Under the pieces are notes generated by a model that did no database searches, was not told the origin of the DNA, and saw nothing but the letters and a program-made list of their open reading frames with translations. Both the position numbers and the translations under genes were made by a program. From assembly GCF_001709345.1 (NCBI RefSeq), contig NZ_MDTQ01000001.1, positions 806,001 through 870,000 of the forward strand: DNA of 64,000 nt, written 5' to 3'. The stretch is from Terasakiispira papahanaumokuakeensis. Lineage in GTDB: Bacteria; Pseudomonadota; Gammaproteobacteria; Pseudomonadales; Halomonadaceae. Shown piece by piece: positions 26,685 through 36,078 of the stretch; position 1 is the first letter of the stretch; each line of letters begins with the position of its first letter.

Positions 26685-27391
26685 TAAACGGTCAAATGTT
26701 GTTGGATTAAGCTATCCGTTAAATCGCGCATCTCACCGGTGGCGACACTGCGCCCGCGGTCCATGATGACAAAATTATCCGCGTATTGACGGGCAAAGGG
26801 GAGTTTTTGTTCGACCAAAAGCACCGTCAGTTGATCTTCGGCGATCAAAGTGCGAATCACCTCACCAATTTGGGCGACAATATTGGGCTGAATCCCTTCG
26901 CCGGGTTCATCCAAAATTAATAGCTTGGGCTCGATGACCAGCGCCCGACCAATCGCCAACTGCTGTTGCTGGCCACCCGATAAATCACCGCCACGGCGCT
27001 GGCGCATATCCTTGAGTACCGGAAACAACTCATAGATCCGCTCTGGAATCTGACGGCTTTGATCCGCCCGAGCAGCGAGCCCGGTACGTAGATTTTCCTC
27101 CACGCTCAGCAGTGGAAAAATCTGTCGCCCCTGGGGCACATAGCCAATCCCTAAACGGGCGCGGGCTTCCAGTGATTGGGTGCTGAGATCCAACGGGGTT
27201 TTCGCCCCCTGATACTGCATGCTGCCATTGGCGACAGCCTCTTCACCCATGATGCATTTCATCAAGGTGGTTTTGCCGACCCCATTGCGCCCCATCACGC
27301 AGGTACAGCGCTGGGACGGCACCTCGACATTGAGATCCCACAAGGTGTGGCTTTCGCCATAATAATGATTCAGTTGTTCAATGCTTAACAT
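26684..27391 (-). CDS. urtE: Urea ABC transporter ATP-binding subunit UrtE
   Basis: One of two ATPases of the high-affinity urea importer, LivF-like. Walker A is GRNGVGKTTLMKC, the signature loop LSGGQQQQLAIGRAL and Walker B LLILDEPGEGIQPN. The GEGIQPN sequence after Walker B is characteristic of UrtE over LivF. The ATG at 27391 has AGGA upstream; seven more codons are open before it. It ends by overlapping ureD. Confidence 0.96.
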   Translation of the reverse strand: MLSIEQLNHYYGESHTLWDLNVEVPSQRCTCVMGRNGVGKTTLMKCIMGEEAVANGSMQYQGAKTPLDLSTQSLEARARLGIGYVPQGRQIFPLLSVEENLRTGLAARADQSRQIPERIYELFPVLKDMRQRRGGDLSGGQQQQLAIGRALVIEPKLLILDEPGEGIQPNIVAQIGEVIRTLIAEDQLTVLLVEQKLPFARQYADNFVIMDRGRSVATGEMRDLTDSLIQQHLTV

Positions 27392-27442
27392 CGGCGGCTG
27401 TCCTCGTCGCACGGGCTATTCACAAACTTCTCACAAGCCGGT

Positions 27443-28285
27443 TCAATGGCCTTCTCCCAGATACACTTCCACCACTTTGGGATCACTGGAGACCTTATCC
27501 ATTGAGCCTTCTGCCAAAACGCTGCCTTGATGCAGCACGGTGACGGTGCGCGCGATCGATCGCACAAAGCCCATATCATGCTCCACCACCACGACCGATT
27601 GACGGCCGTGACTGCTTTTGTGCCCGGCTAATCGGGTCAGCAGTTCGGCGGTGCGTTCCATTTCCTGTTCGGTCATCCCGGCGACAGGTTCATCGACCAA
27701 TAGCAGGCGGGGTTGTTGCATCAGCAGCATACCGATTTCCAGCCACTGTTTCTGGCCATGGGAGAGCACCCCCGCACGCTGGTAGCGTTGTGTCTCCAGG
27801 CCGATAATGGTCAACACCTCTTCTATACGGTCGCGTTTTTCACCATTCATCCGCGCGGTTAAGGTGGGGAGCACCCGCTTATCGGACGCCATGGCCAACT
27901 CTAGATTTTCGAAAATCGTCAGCGCTTCAAAAACGGTCGGTTTCTGGAATTTACGACCAATCCCGAGGCTGGCGATTTCGGGCTCGTTCATTTGTAGCAG
28001 GTTATGGCGACTGCCAAACCAGACTGAACCTTCATCAGGCCGTGTCTTACCCGTGATGATATCCATCATGGTGGTTTTGCCCGCGCCGTTGGGGCCGATA
28101 ATGCAGCGTAGTTCGCCATCATCAATGGTGAGGTTCAGATTATTAATGGCTTTAAACCCATCAAAGCTGACGCTCACATCCTCCAGATACAGAATTGGGC
28201 CATGGCGGACATCGACCGGTGAAACGCTCGGCATCATAAAACTAAAGACCTGATCGCGCTGAGCCAGTTCTTTGATCAAATTCAT
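27443..28285 (-). CDS. urtD: Urea ABC transporter ATP-binding subunit UrtD
   Basis: The second ATPase of the urea importer, LivG-like. Walker A GPNGAGKTTMMDIITGKTRPD, signature LSHGQKQWLEIGMLL and Walker B LLLVDEPVAGMTEQE are all present. SHGQKQWLEI is typical of UrtD. The N-terminus is about 30 residues longer than LivG, as in other UrtD proteins. The start overlaps the urtC stop by ATGA. Confidence 0.96.
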   Translation of the reverse strand: MNLIKELAQRDQVFSFMMPSVSPVDVRHGPILYLEDVSVSFDGFKAINNLNLTIDDGELRCIIGPNGAGKTTMMDIITGKTRPDEGSVWFGSRHNLLQMNEPEIASLGIGRKFQKPTVFEALTIFENLELAMASDKRVLPTLTARMNGEKRDRIEEVLTIIGLETQRYQRAGVLSHGQKQWLEIGMLLMQQPRLLLVDEPVAGMTEQEMERTAELLTRLAGHKSSHGRQSVVVVEHDMGFVRSIARTVTVLHQGSVLAEGSMDKVSSDPKVVEVYLGEGH

Positions 28286-29454
28286 GCGGCGTTCTCCTCA
28301 GCAGTCGGTTCAGGGCGGCGGCGAAAGCGTTGCTGCATCAGCCCGGCAATCCCTTGGGGTAAGAAAACCGTCACCAGCACAAAGAGGGCGCCCAGGGCGA
28401 ATAGCCAAGCATCCGGCATGATCCCGGTGAAGACCGTTTTGGCATAATTCACCAGCAAGGCACCGATGACGGCGCCATATAAGGTCGCTCGCCCGCCCAG
28501 TGCGACCCACACCACCACTTCAATCGAGAACAGCGGCGAGAACTCACCTGGGTTGATAATGCCCACTTGGGGCACATAAAAAGCACCCGCGACCCCCGCC
28601 AGCATGGCGGAGATGACAAAGACAAACAGCTGCACCCGCTCCACCCGATAACCCAAAAAGCGCGTACGCGCCTCAGCATCACGGCAGGCGACACTGACGC
28701 GGCCCAGCTTACTGCTGACAATGGCGCGACACAGAATATAGCCCACAGCCAAAGCCAGTCCGCTGCCGATAAAGAGCCCCAAGCGGGTGGCATCACTGCG
28801 TAAGTCAAAGCCTAATAAATCTTTGAAGTCGGTCAGGCCATTGTTGCCGCCAAAGCCCATCTCATTGCGGAAGAAAGCCAGCATCAGCGCAAAGGTCAGG
28901 GCTTGGGTAATAATCGACAGATAAACCCCCGTGACCCGAGAGCGAAAGGCCAGAAAACCGAAGACCAACGCCAGAATCCCAGGGGCCAACACCACCATGG
29001 CAAAGGCAAACCAGGCCATATCAAAGCCATGCCAGTACCAGGGCAGACTGTCCCAGTTGAGAAAGACCATGAAATCCGGCAGATCAGGATTGCCATAGAC
29101 GCCGCGATCGCCGATCTGACGCATCAGATACATCCCCATGGCGTAACCGCCGAGGGCAAAGAAAGCCCCATGACCCAAGCTCAGGATGCCCAGATAACCC
29201 CAGATCAAATCCACGGCCACCGCCAACAAGGCATAACACAGGTATTTGCCTAATAAGGTGACCGTATAGGTACTGACATGCAGCGGATGGCCTTCTGGAA
29301 AAGCCAGATGCAGCACCGAGACCAACGCCACTGCACCGAGTAACACCAGCAGAAAACGTTGCGTCGCTTTTTCGGTAAAGGGCTGGGCCAACCAATGACG
29401 ACTGTTGACGGCATTGGCTGAGGGCGCCTGATGAGATGAGATTAAATCCGACAT
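28282..29454 (-). CDS. urtC: Urea ABC transporter permease UrtC
   Basis: An inner-membrane permease of the branched-chain amino acid/urea class with about ten helices. The LGHGAFFALGGYAMGMYLM segment and the coupling loop SKLGRVSVACRDAEARTRFLGY are present. EFSPLFSIEVVVWVALGGRATLYGAVIGAL is the typical C-terminal part. Length 390 fits UrtC, which is longer than LivM. It starts three bases after the urtB stop. Confidence 0.96.
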   Translation of the reverse strand: MSDLISSHQAPSANAVNSRHWLAQPFTEKATQRFLLVLLGAVALVSVLHLAFPEGHPLHVSTYTVTLLGKYLCYALLAVAVDLIWGYLGILSLGHGAFFALGGYAMGMYLMRQIGDRGVYGNPDLPDFMVFLNWDSLPWYWHGFDMAWFAFAMVVLAPGILALVFGFLAFRSRVTGVYLSIITQALTFALMLAFFRNEMGFGGNNGLTDFKDLLGFDLRSDATRLGLFIGSGLALAVGYILCRAIVSSKLGRVSVACRDAEARTRFLGYRVERVQLFVFVISAMLAGVAGAFYVPQVGIINPGEFSPLFSIEVVVWVALGGRATLYGAVIGALLVNYAKTVFTGIMPDAWLFALGALFVLVTVFLPQGIAGLMQQRFRRRPEPTAEENAA

Positions 29455-29457
29455 GGC

Positions 29458-31125
29458 TTAGCCCTCCGCCGCACGGCCCTTCTGCGGGAAGAGTCCGCGA
29501 GGGCGTTTTTGAATAAACAGAATAATGAACACCAGCACGACGATTTTGGCTAACACGGCGCCCGCCCAGGGTTCCAATAATTGATTCAGCGTGCCCAGTG
29601 AGAGCCCAGCGACTAAGGTCCCCCAGAGATTGCCGACCCCACCGAAGACCACCACCATGAAAGAGTCGATAATATAGTTCTGCCCCAGGTTGGGGCCGAC
29701 ATTAGTGATTTGGGACAGCGCCACACCGGCTAACCCGGCAACGCCCGAGCCCAGGCCAAAGGTCATGATATCGACCCGGGTGGCGCGAATGCCCATCGCT
29801 CGGGCCATGGCACGATTTTGGGTGACGGCGCGGACTTCTAGACCGAGGCGGGTTTTACGCATGATCATCATCAGGCCGATAAAGACCAGCGCAGCAAAGC
29901 CCATGATATAAAGGCGATTTAAGGTCAGCGATAACGCCTCATTGATCATAATCGAGCCGCTCATCCACTCCGGCGTGATGACCGTCCGGTTCAGCGGCGA
30001 AATCACGGTGCGCACCAGCTGTTGCAGGATCAGACTGATCCCGAAAGTGGCCAACAATGTTTCTAATGGACGGCCTTGTAAGTGACGAATCACGCTGCGC
30101 TCAATCCCGATACCGACCAGCGCGGCGACCAGGAACCCAGCGGGGATTGATAGCACCAGCGCCAGCCCAGGGCTGTCAGGCAATAACTGCTGCATGCCCC
30201 AAGTGGTGTAGGCGCCTAGCATCATGAGTTCGCCATGGGCCATATTGATCACGCCCATGACGCCGAAAGTGATCGCCAGCCCAATAGCGGCCAAGACCAG
30301 TACCGAGCCGAGTGATAACCCAAAATAAAGCGTTTCAGCGGCGCGATTGAGTTTCAACTTATCTTGAATACCGCTGAGGGCTTTTTTCGCGGCAGCGGCC
30401 AGCTCGGGCTGATCGCTTTGAGCGGCACGGTTCAGGGCGGCACGGGCTTCACTGCTGAGGCTGCCATCGAGAATCTCAATGGCTTCTGGGTCTTGCTGAG
30501 TATCGAGCTGATAGATCGCCAAGGCCTCTTCTAACGCCGATTTCACCTCGGCATGATCTTCATCGACATAAACTTTGCGTAGTTGACTGGTCATTTCTGC
30601 GGTGACTTTACCGCGTAAATCCCGTGCGGCGGCTAAGCGGCGCTCTGGATCGCTGACTTTCAGGTCAATCACCGACAAGATGTCTTGCAGTTGATTGCGC
30701 AACTGGTTATTGACGCGAATGACATCAATATCCCGGCGTGAGCGCTTACCCATCGGCTCACCGGTGAGCGCATTGGCGATGGTCCAGTGGCGGCCTCGGT
30801 TTTTGATAATGATCACGAACTCGCCGCTGTCTTCTAGTCGGGCCAGCTTATTGGCGGCAAACGCTTCTAACCATTGGCGTGCACGCTCATCTGAACTGTC
30901 GGCAATCTGTTCAATCGTCTTGGCTTTATTGTGATATGAGCCATCGGCCAACTGATTCAACAGCGCTGCGGCTTGCGTGTCTTGGGCATTGACCTTCTGC
31001 TGCTGTGGCGTGGCCTGAGCATCTGGCGCCGCCTGGGGGGCCGCCTGAACAGCAGCGGCGCTCAGTAGCATAAGCAGCGCTGTTAACGTTGACAGCGCAG
31101 ATCTCAATGATGGGCGAATGGACAT
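29458..31125 (-). CDS. urtB: Urea ABC transporter permease UrtB with periplasmic N-terminal domain
   Basis: A permease that pairs with UrtC. After a signal-like segment (about 5-28, ending AVQA) comes an extracytoplasmic helical domain of roughly 230 residues, as in other proteobacterial UrtB. The LivH-like permease starts near SVLVLAAIGLAITFGVMGVINMAHGELMMLGAY. The coupling loop is RKTRLGLEVRAVTQNRAMARAMG. I prefer the ATG at 31125; a TTG at 31146 would add seven residues. The 160-bp gap to urtA holds a strong hairpin. Confidence 0.95.
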   Translation of the reverse strand: MSIRPSLRSALSTLTALLMLLSAAAVQAAPQAAPDAQATPQQQKVNAQDTQAAALLNQLADGSYHNKAKTIEQIADSSDERARQWLEAFAANKLARLEDSGEFVIIIKNRGRHWTIANALTGEPMGKRSRRDIDVIRVNNQLRNQLQDILSVIDLKVSDPERRLAAARDLRGKVTAEMTSQLRKVYVDEDHAEVKSALEEALAIYQLDTQQDPEAIEILDGSLSSEARAALNRAAQSDQPELAAAAKKALSGIQDKLKLNRAAETLYFGLSLGSVLVLAAIGLAITFGVMGVINMAHGELMMLGAYTTWGMQQLLPDSPGLALVLSIPAGFLVAALVGIGIERSVIRHLQGRPLETLLATFGISLILQQLVRTVISPLNRTVITPEWMSGSIMINEALSLTLNRLYIMGFAALVFIGLMMIMRKTRLGLEVRAVTQNRAMARAMGIRATRVDIMTFGLGSGVAGLAGVALSQITNVGPNLGQNYIIDSFMVVVFGGVGNLWGTLVAGLSLGTLNQLLEPWAGAVLAKIVVLVFIILFIQKRPRGLFPQKGRAAEG

Positions 31126-31211
31126 GAAGAGGCCTATTCCGTTCAATCGGGTCAGTCAAAGCGGGTCAGTCAAGCGGGGCGCCATTGATAAAGGCGCAAC
31201 ACCTGGACTGT

Positions 31212-31240
31212 CCCCACCGCACTTCCCTGTGCGGCCGGGG
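31212..31240 (-). promoter_or_regulatory. Hairpin between urtA and urtB
   Basis: Inner arms ccgcac (31217-31222) / gtgcgg (31229-31234) are flanked by cccc (31212-31215) and gggg (31237-31240), forming a GC-rich stem without a T tract. A stem just after the binding-protein gene commonly protects that segment of mRNA, so more UrtA than permease is made. Confidence 0.6.
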
Positions 31241-31286
31241 TGTTGACTCAAAAGGGTGATTCAGCGCTTGTGATTCAGCGAAGCCA

Positions 31287-32591
31287 TTACTTGGCTTCAC
31301 TGCCGCCACAAGTATGTTCAACCACGTTGTAGTTGCCGCAATGCAGCGGCTGGCGCCAATCACTGATCAAATCTTTTGAGCCGGGCAGGTAATCAGACCA
31401 GGCATCACCGGCCACGGTAGACGGTGTTTTCCACACCACAGAGAACTGGCCATTATCCTGAATCTCACCGATCAACACCGGCTTGGTGATGTGGTGGTTT
31501 GGCATCATAGTGGCGTAACCGCCGGTCAGGTTCGGCACAGAGACGCCGATGATGGCGTCTTTCACCGCATCAACATCGGTGGTACCGGCTTTGCGCACGG
31601 CTTCCATCCACATATTAAAGCCGATGTAATGGGCTTCCATCGGGTCATTGGTGACGGCATTCTCATCGCCGGTGTAGTCAATCCACTGATCGATGAAATC
31701 ATAGTTGGCATCGTTATCGACGCTCATAAAGTAGTTCCACGCGGCCAAGTGACCCACTAATGGCGCGGTATCAATCCCAGAGAGCTCCTGTTCACCGACC
31801 GAGAAGGCCACGACCGGAATATCAGAGGCCTCAATGCCTTGGTTCGCCAGCTCACGATAGAAGGGCACGTTGGCATCCCCATTGATGGTGGAGACGACGG
31901 CCGTCTTCTTACCGGCACTGCCGAAGCGCTTGATATCGGAGACGATCGACTGCCAGTTGGCATGCCCGAAAGGCGTGTAATTGACCATAATGTCGCTATC
32001 GGCCACACCATGATCTTTCAAATAAGCCTTGAGGATTTTATTGGTGGTGCGCGGATACACGTAATCCGTTCCGGCCAGTACCCAGCGTTTTACGCCGACC
32101 TGATTCATCAGATAATCGACTGCCGGAATCGCCTGTTGATTCGGCGCGGCCCCGGTATAAAAGACATTCTCAGATGACTCTTCCCCTTCATACTGAACGG
32201 GGTAGAACAACAGGCCATTCAACTCTTCAACCACCGGCAGCACCGATTTACGTGAGACCGATGTCCAGTTGCCGAAAATGACATCCACTTTATCTTGCGC
32301 CAGTAGCTGGCGGGCCTTCTCTGCGAACAGTGGCCAATCCGATGCGGGGTCAACCACCACCGGCTCTAACTGACGGCCCAATAAACCGCCCTTTTCATTT
32401 TGCTCTTGAATCAACATGAGCATTTCATCTTTCAGCGTCGACTCACTGATGGCCATGGTGCCGGAGAGTGAATGCAAAATCCCCACCTTGATCGGGTCTT
32501 CATCCGCCAGCGCCAATGATGGCAAAGTGATACACGCTGTCGTGAGGGCAAGGGCCGATAACCCAGACGCTAAATGCTTTTTAATGCTCAT
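31287..32591 (-). CDS. urtA: Urea ABC transporter substrate-binding protein UrtA
   Basis: The periplasmic urea receptor and first gene of the urt-ure operon. The signal peptide ends near LPSLALA-DE. The mature part opens IKVGILHSLSGTMAISESTLKDEMLM and contains FGNWTSVSRKSVLPVVEE, LLFYPVQYEGEESSENVFYTGA and NQQAIPAVDYLM, all strongly conserved in UrtA. GAAGGATC precedes the ATG. UrtA genes are normally controlled by nitrogen status, but I could not find a convincing sigma-54 promoter here. Confidence 0.97.
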   Translation of the reverse strand: MSIKKHLASGLSALALTTACITLPSLALADEDPIKVGILHSLSGTMAISESTLKDEMLMLIQEQNEKGGLLGRQLEPVVVDPASDWPLFAEKARQLLAQDKVDVIFGNWTSVSRKSVLPVVEELNGLLFYPVQYEGEESSENVFYTGAAPNQQAIPAVDYLMNQVGVKRWVLAGTDYVYPRTTNKILKAYLKDHGVADSDIMVNYTPFGHANWQSIVSDIKRFGSAGKKTAVVSTINGDANVPFYRELANQGIEASDIPVVAFSVGEQELSGIDTAPLVGHLAAWNYFMSVDNDANYDFIDQWIDYTGDENAVTNDPMEAHYIGFNMWMEAVRKAGTTDVDAVKDAIIGVSVPNLTGGYATMMPNHHITKPVLIGEIQDNGQFSVVWKTPSTVAGDAWSDYLPGSKDLISDWRQPLHCGNYNVVEHTCGGSEAK

Positions 32592-32792
32592 GGCAGATCC
32601 TTCATTCAGGTTGTTTTTGTTGGGTTGGATGAGTTACTGAAAGGAGATGAAGGTTCGACTCAGTCGACCCCATCACACTGTGTCCACTTGAGCTATATCA
32701 AACTCTGTTCCTGCTTTTTAAATTTCATTTAAAAAACAATGAGTTAAATAATTAAATCTAGATGGTGAAAAAAAGGTTTTGCCATGAGCGAC

Positions 32793-32830
32793 AAAAAACA
32801 GCGCACCAGAGGCACTGACTTGGTGCGCTG
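32793..32830 (-). terminator. Minus-strand terminator upstream of urtA
   Basis: Perfect arms cagcgcacca (32799-32808) and tggtgcgctg (32821-32830) are followed on the minus strand by TTTTTTG. This is a strong intrinsic terminator about 200 bp past the next one (33028-33055), with no recognisable gene between the two. Confidence 0.8.
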
Positions 32831-33027
32831 CAATGGGGCGCATGATCAAAATGGGGAATAATGGTGCGCAGCCGGGCGCTTTGGTGCGCGCGCTCTGAAG
32901 TGAATGCCCAGAAGCGGGCGAAGGTGCACAAAAAAACACCGCGACCGTCAGTGATGACCGTGGGCAAAAGGTCGTGGGCAAAAGGTCGTGAAGAACACGG
33001 CCTATCAGGGATATAAAGAAGAGACAT

Positions 33028-33055
33028 AAAAAAGGCCCGGCACTCCTGCCAGGCC
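33028..33055 (-). terminator. Terminator of the coiled-coil protein gene
   Basis: On the minus strand a 9-bp stem (GGCCTGGCA / TGCCGGGCC, one G-T pair) with a 4-base loop is followed by TTTTTT. It lies about 120 bp past the stop at 33175. Confidence 0.88.
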
Positions 33056-33174
33056 CCAACACCGATGTGAGCGACGGTGTATCACACTTAATGGCCGATT
33101 AATGGCCTATGAGGCTTCATCACGCATTCCAAATGACATCACCCCATCAATCACAATTCAATAACTTCACCCGG

Positions 33175-33462
33175 TTACTTAAAACGCTCCCGAGCGGATT
33201 TAATGCTGGTGGACAGTGCCTCCCAAGCGGCCTCAGCGCCTAACTTCAAATCTTCCCAGGCCTGTCCAGACGCATCTTTCATCTCAAGCAATTTGCTGTT
33301 GGCCTCCTGCTGGCGCTCGCGCAGCTCTTCAATCTTGCGGTAATACTCCAACTGAGCATCTGCACTGGCCTGCTCGGCTTTGGCTTTTAACTGCTCAATC
33401 TCCGCATTCCACTCATCCAACTGGGCCTTCAGCTTCTGCTCATACGCGGACTTGCTACTCAT
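33175..33462 (-). CDS. Small coiled-coil protein, sll1863-type stress family
   Basis: A 95-residue, almost wholly helical, charged protein. Heptad-rich stretches (YEQKLKAQLDEWNAEIEQLKAK and YRKIEELRERQQEANSKLLEM) predict a long coiled coil. A C-terminal segment GQAWEDLKLGAEAAWEALSTSI follows. This matches small coiled-coil proteins annotated after cyanobacterial Sll1863, reported as stress-responsive. No signal peptide is seen. The gene is monocistronic with its own terminator. Its biochemical role is unknown. Confidence 0.8.
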   Translation of the reverse strand: MSSKSAYEQKLKAQLDEWNAEIEQLKAKAEQASADAQLEYYRKIEELRERQQEANSKLLEMKDASGQAWEDLKLGAEAAWEALSTSIKSARERFK

Positions 33463-33845
33463 GGTTCACCTCCAAGGTGTGCCAATGGGTTGATCCGACA
33501 TTGCGTCTACTTGCTTAACAACATTGGGATCCTGCTGAAAGATTCAAGGGGGGGCTAACCGCAACCCCGCCTGCGGGGGTTAACTTTTACGGCGCTCAAA
33601 TCAAAAACGCTTAACACTTACCTTCACCACGCGCCTTGACAAAGCGCCTTCGCCGAGACCTTTCACAACAAGGTGGCAAGCCCCTAGTTCTCTAGACACT
33701 TACCTTACCTTTATTGCGTTACTTTTGATCGATTATCCGCATCTATGTTGATCACAACTAACGCCAATTTAAGCCCTTCAAGATTTCAAAGGCATCAGGT
33801 GTTTATTGTCCCATGGGGCCCGATTTTTGTGTTGTCTATTGGTTT
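33463..33845. other. Intergenic region between coiled-coil gene and araD1-like gene
   Basis: A 383-base gap without a convincing gene. It holds a GC-rich hairpin, aacccc-gcctgcg-ggggtt (about 33562-33580), followed by aactttt on the plus strand, which could be a terminator although no plus-strand gene precedes it. Confidence 0.45.
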
Positions 33846-34844
33846 TTATAGCCAGCGTACTTGATACGCTTGTGCCTTTTCTTCTGTTGAAAAAACGACC
33901 GGATTACGCAGTGAACGGCCTAGCGTTGGTAGTTCGATTTCAAAACGATCGCCATCCTGGACGGAGATGCCATCGGCAAAGCTCAGTGTGGCTGTACCGA
34001 AATAGTGTACATGCACATTGCCCGGTTGGCGGAATTGAGCATATTTGAAGTGGTGATGTTCTAAGTTGGCTAGGCTATGTGCCATATTGGCTTCACCCGT
34101 CACAAAAGGTTTTTCCCAGAGCGTTTCTCCGTTGCGCACAATACGGCTTGTGCCTGCTAAGTGATCCGGTAATGCCCCTAGCCATAATTCAGGGCCAAAG
34201 CTGCAGGCACGTAGTTTGGAGTGCGCCAACCATAAATAATTGGTGCGTTCGGTGATGTGGTCAGAGAATTCATTGCCAATCGCATAACCCAGTCGACAAG
34301 GGTTGCCCTCACTGTCGTTGATATAGAGGCCCACCAGCTCGGGTTCTTCCCCTGCATCTTGCGCATAAGCGGGGACTTGCAAGGGGCTTTCTGGCGCGAT
34401 CACGATGTTGCCATCACCTTTATAGAACCACTCCGGTTGAGCGCCGACTTCACCGGCTTTGGGTTTGCCCGCTTGGATGCCCATGTTGAACATGCGCATC
34501 GAGTCGGTTTGGTTTTCTTCGTCAATCTGAGCCTTTGCGTGCATCGCGGATCGAGTATCGGCACTGCCGAGGTGGGTTAAGCCGGTGCCACTAATCAAGC
34601 AGTGCGCAGGATCAGGATGCGTGAGGGGGGGCAACAATAGCCCCTGGTCAATGCTCTGTTGATAATCCAACAGCTCATGGCTGCGTCGAGATGAGATGAA
34701 TTCGACCAGTGAGACACCCGCCTCAAGCGCAGCCAGTGCTAATGCGTAGGTGCCGCCTGAGTGCTCAATCAATCGCAGTTGACTGGGGCTCTCAACCACC
34801 GCAGCGCGCACGCCGCGGGAGGTTTGTAATTGTACGATTCTCAT
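33846..34844 (-). CDS. AraD1/GguC-family (fumarylacetoacetase superfamily) sugar-acid enzyme
   Basis: A FAH-superfamily lyase or hydrolase of the AraD1 type. Family members dehydrate or cleave 2-keto-3-deoxy sugar acids made by a dehydratase such as the adjacent enolase-superfamily enzyme. The protein shows a metal-site-like EEPELVGLYIND, followed by the core GYAIGNEFSDHITERTNYLWLAHSKLRACSFGPEL. The N-terminal MRIVQLQTSRGVRAAVV is typical of GguC/AraD1. It is the last gene of the TRAP-linked operon, 11 bases after the dehydratase. Exact substrate is not known. Confidence 0.82.
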   Translation of the reverse strand: MRIVQLQTSRGVRAAVVESPSQLRLIEHSGGTYALALAALEAGVSLVEFISSRRSHELLDYQQSIDQGLLLPPLTHPDPAHCLISGTGLTHLGSADTRSAMHAKAQIDEENQTDSMRMFNMGIQAGKPKAGEVGAQPEWFYKGDGNIVIAPESPLQVPAYAQDAGEEPELVGLYINDSEGNPCRLGYAIGNEFSDHITERTNYLWLAHSKLRACSFGPELWLGALPDHLAGTSRIVRNGETLWEKPFVTGEANMAHSLANLEHHHFKYAQFRQPGNVHVHYFGTATLSFADGISVQDGDRFEIELPTLGRSLRNPVVFSTEEKAQAYQVRWL

Positions 34845-34855
34845 GGCGTCATCCC

Positions 34856-36028
34856 TCATTCGATGATGTTGAACTGGTTTAAATATTGTTCATTGAGCTT
34901 TAAGCCGAGGCCGGGGGTATTGTCATCAAGATCAATAAACCCATTGATGGGCTCGGGGTCGCCTTCAAAGAGGTAGTAGAACAGCTCGTTACCAATTTCG
35001 ACGTCATGGACAGGGAAGAACTCGGACATGGGGGAGGCCAGCGTGGACATCGTGAGATGATAGTTATGCATCTGACCGGCATGAGGAATGACCGGCACAC
35101 TGAATGATTCGGCCAGGGCGTTGATCTTGTGTGCCGCGGTGATGCCACCGACCCGGTTGGTATCGTATTGAATCACTGAAACCGCTCGTTTTTCGAGCAG
35201 CTGGCGAAAGCCATAAGAGGTAAATTCGTGCTCACCCCCTGAAATGGGAATGCTGGTGAGTTGATTCAGAGCGGCATAGCCATCGATATCATCGGCGATG
35301 ACAGGTTCTTCGAGCCAACGCGGTTGGAAGCGTTCAAGGCGAGGTAGCATGCGCTTGGCGTAATCGAGGTTCCACCCCATGTAGCATTCAAGCATTAAGT
35401 CGATATCATCGCCGATCACCTCTCTAACGGCAGCCACGCTATTGAGGTTTTCACGCATGCCTGAGGGGCCATCTTTGGGGCCATAACCAAAGCGCATTTT
35501 CATCGCCTTGAAGCCTTGGTCAAGGTAGGACTGAGCCTCTTCTTGCATACTCTTGAGATCCGTACGATACAGCTTGGAGGCATAACAAGGGATTTTCTCT
35601 TTGGTACGACCACCGAGTAGTTTAAATACGGGCTTGTTCACGGCTTTGCCCATGATGTCCCAAATGGCGATATCAACACCTGAAATAGCCGCCATACCGA
35701 TACCTTTCCGGCCCCAGGCATGGGTAGAGCGGTACATCCGCTGCCAGAGGTATTCGTAATCAAAGGGATCTTGGCCGATGACCAATGGCGCCAGATATTG
35801 ATCGATAATGGCTTTGGCGATTCGGGGGGCTAATGCCACGTTGCCAATACCGACAATGCCGTTATCGGTTTCTATTTCAACAACGGTCCAGCCGTGAAAA
35901 CGGAAGGTGCCCATTGAATCCCCTTTGTCCCACAGTTCATCCATCGCGTTGGAACAAAAGTGATCAGTGGGGGCGACGGTATGTCCTTTCCATTCAAAAA
36001 CGCGAGCACGAACCTGAGTGATTTTCAT
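34856..36028 (-). CDS. Enolase-superfamily acid-sugar dehydratase (rhamnonate-dehydratase-like)
   Basis: This enzyme should remove water from an aldonic acid to give a 2-keto-3-deoxy acid. The N-terminal capping domain runs to about residue 125 and is followed by the barrel. The K-x-R base motif [11 protein letters not shown], acidic metal ligands in MLECYMG, RWLEEPV and SGGEHE, and the second-base region [12 protein letters not shown] are visible. This order and the GPKDG loop recall L-rhamnonate or L-lyxonate dehydratases of the mandelate-racemase group. The substrate could differ. A start at 36028 with GGAAAG upstream is preferred over the ATG six codons earlier. Confidence 0.85.
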   Translation of the reverse strand: MKITQVRARVFEWKGHTVAPTDHFCSNAMDELWDKGDSMGTFRFHGWTVVEIETDNGIVGIGNVALAPRIAKAIIDQYLAPLVIGQDPFDYEYLWQRMYRSTHAWGRKGIGMAAISGVDIAIWDIMGKAVNKPVFKLLGGRTKEKIPCYASKLYRTDLKSMQEEAQSYLDQGFKAMKMRFGYGPKDGPSGMRENLNSVAAVREVIGDDIDLMLECYMGWNLDYAKRMLPRLERFQPRWLEEPVIADDIDGYAALNQLTSIPISGGEHEFTSYGFRQLLEKRAVSVIQYDTNRVGGITAAHKINALAESFSVPVIPHAGQMHNYHLTMSTLASPMSEFFPVHDVEIGNELFYYLFEGDPEPINGFIDLDDNTPGLGLKLNEQYLNQFNIIE

Positions 36029-36078
36029 CGTCTTTCCTTCCTTCATTCCAGAATCGATTTATATAAGTCATCAATTGA

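Noticed and set aside
32718-33062. 114-codon minus-strand open frame upstream of urtA
   Set aside because: It runs straight through two intrinsic terminators and is low-complexity in a Cys/Phe/Ser-rich way; no coding signature.
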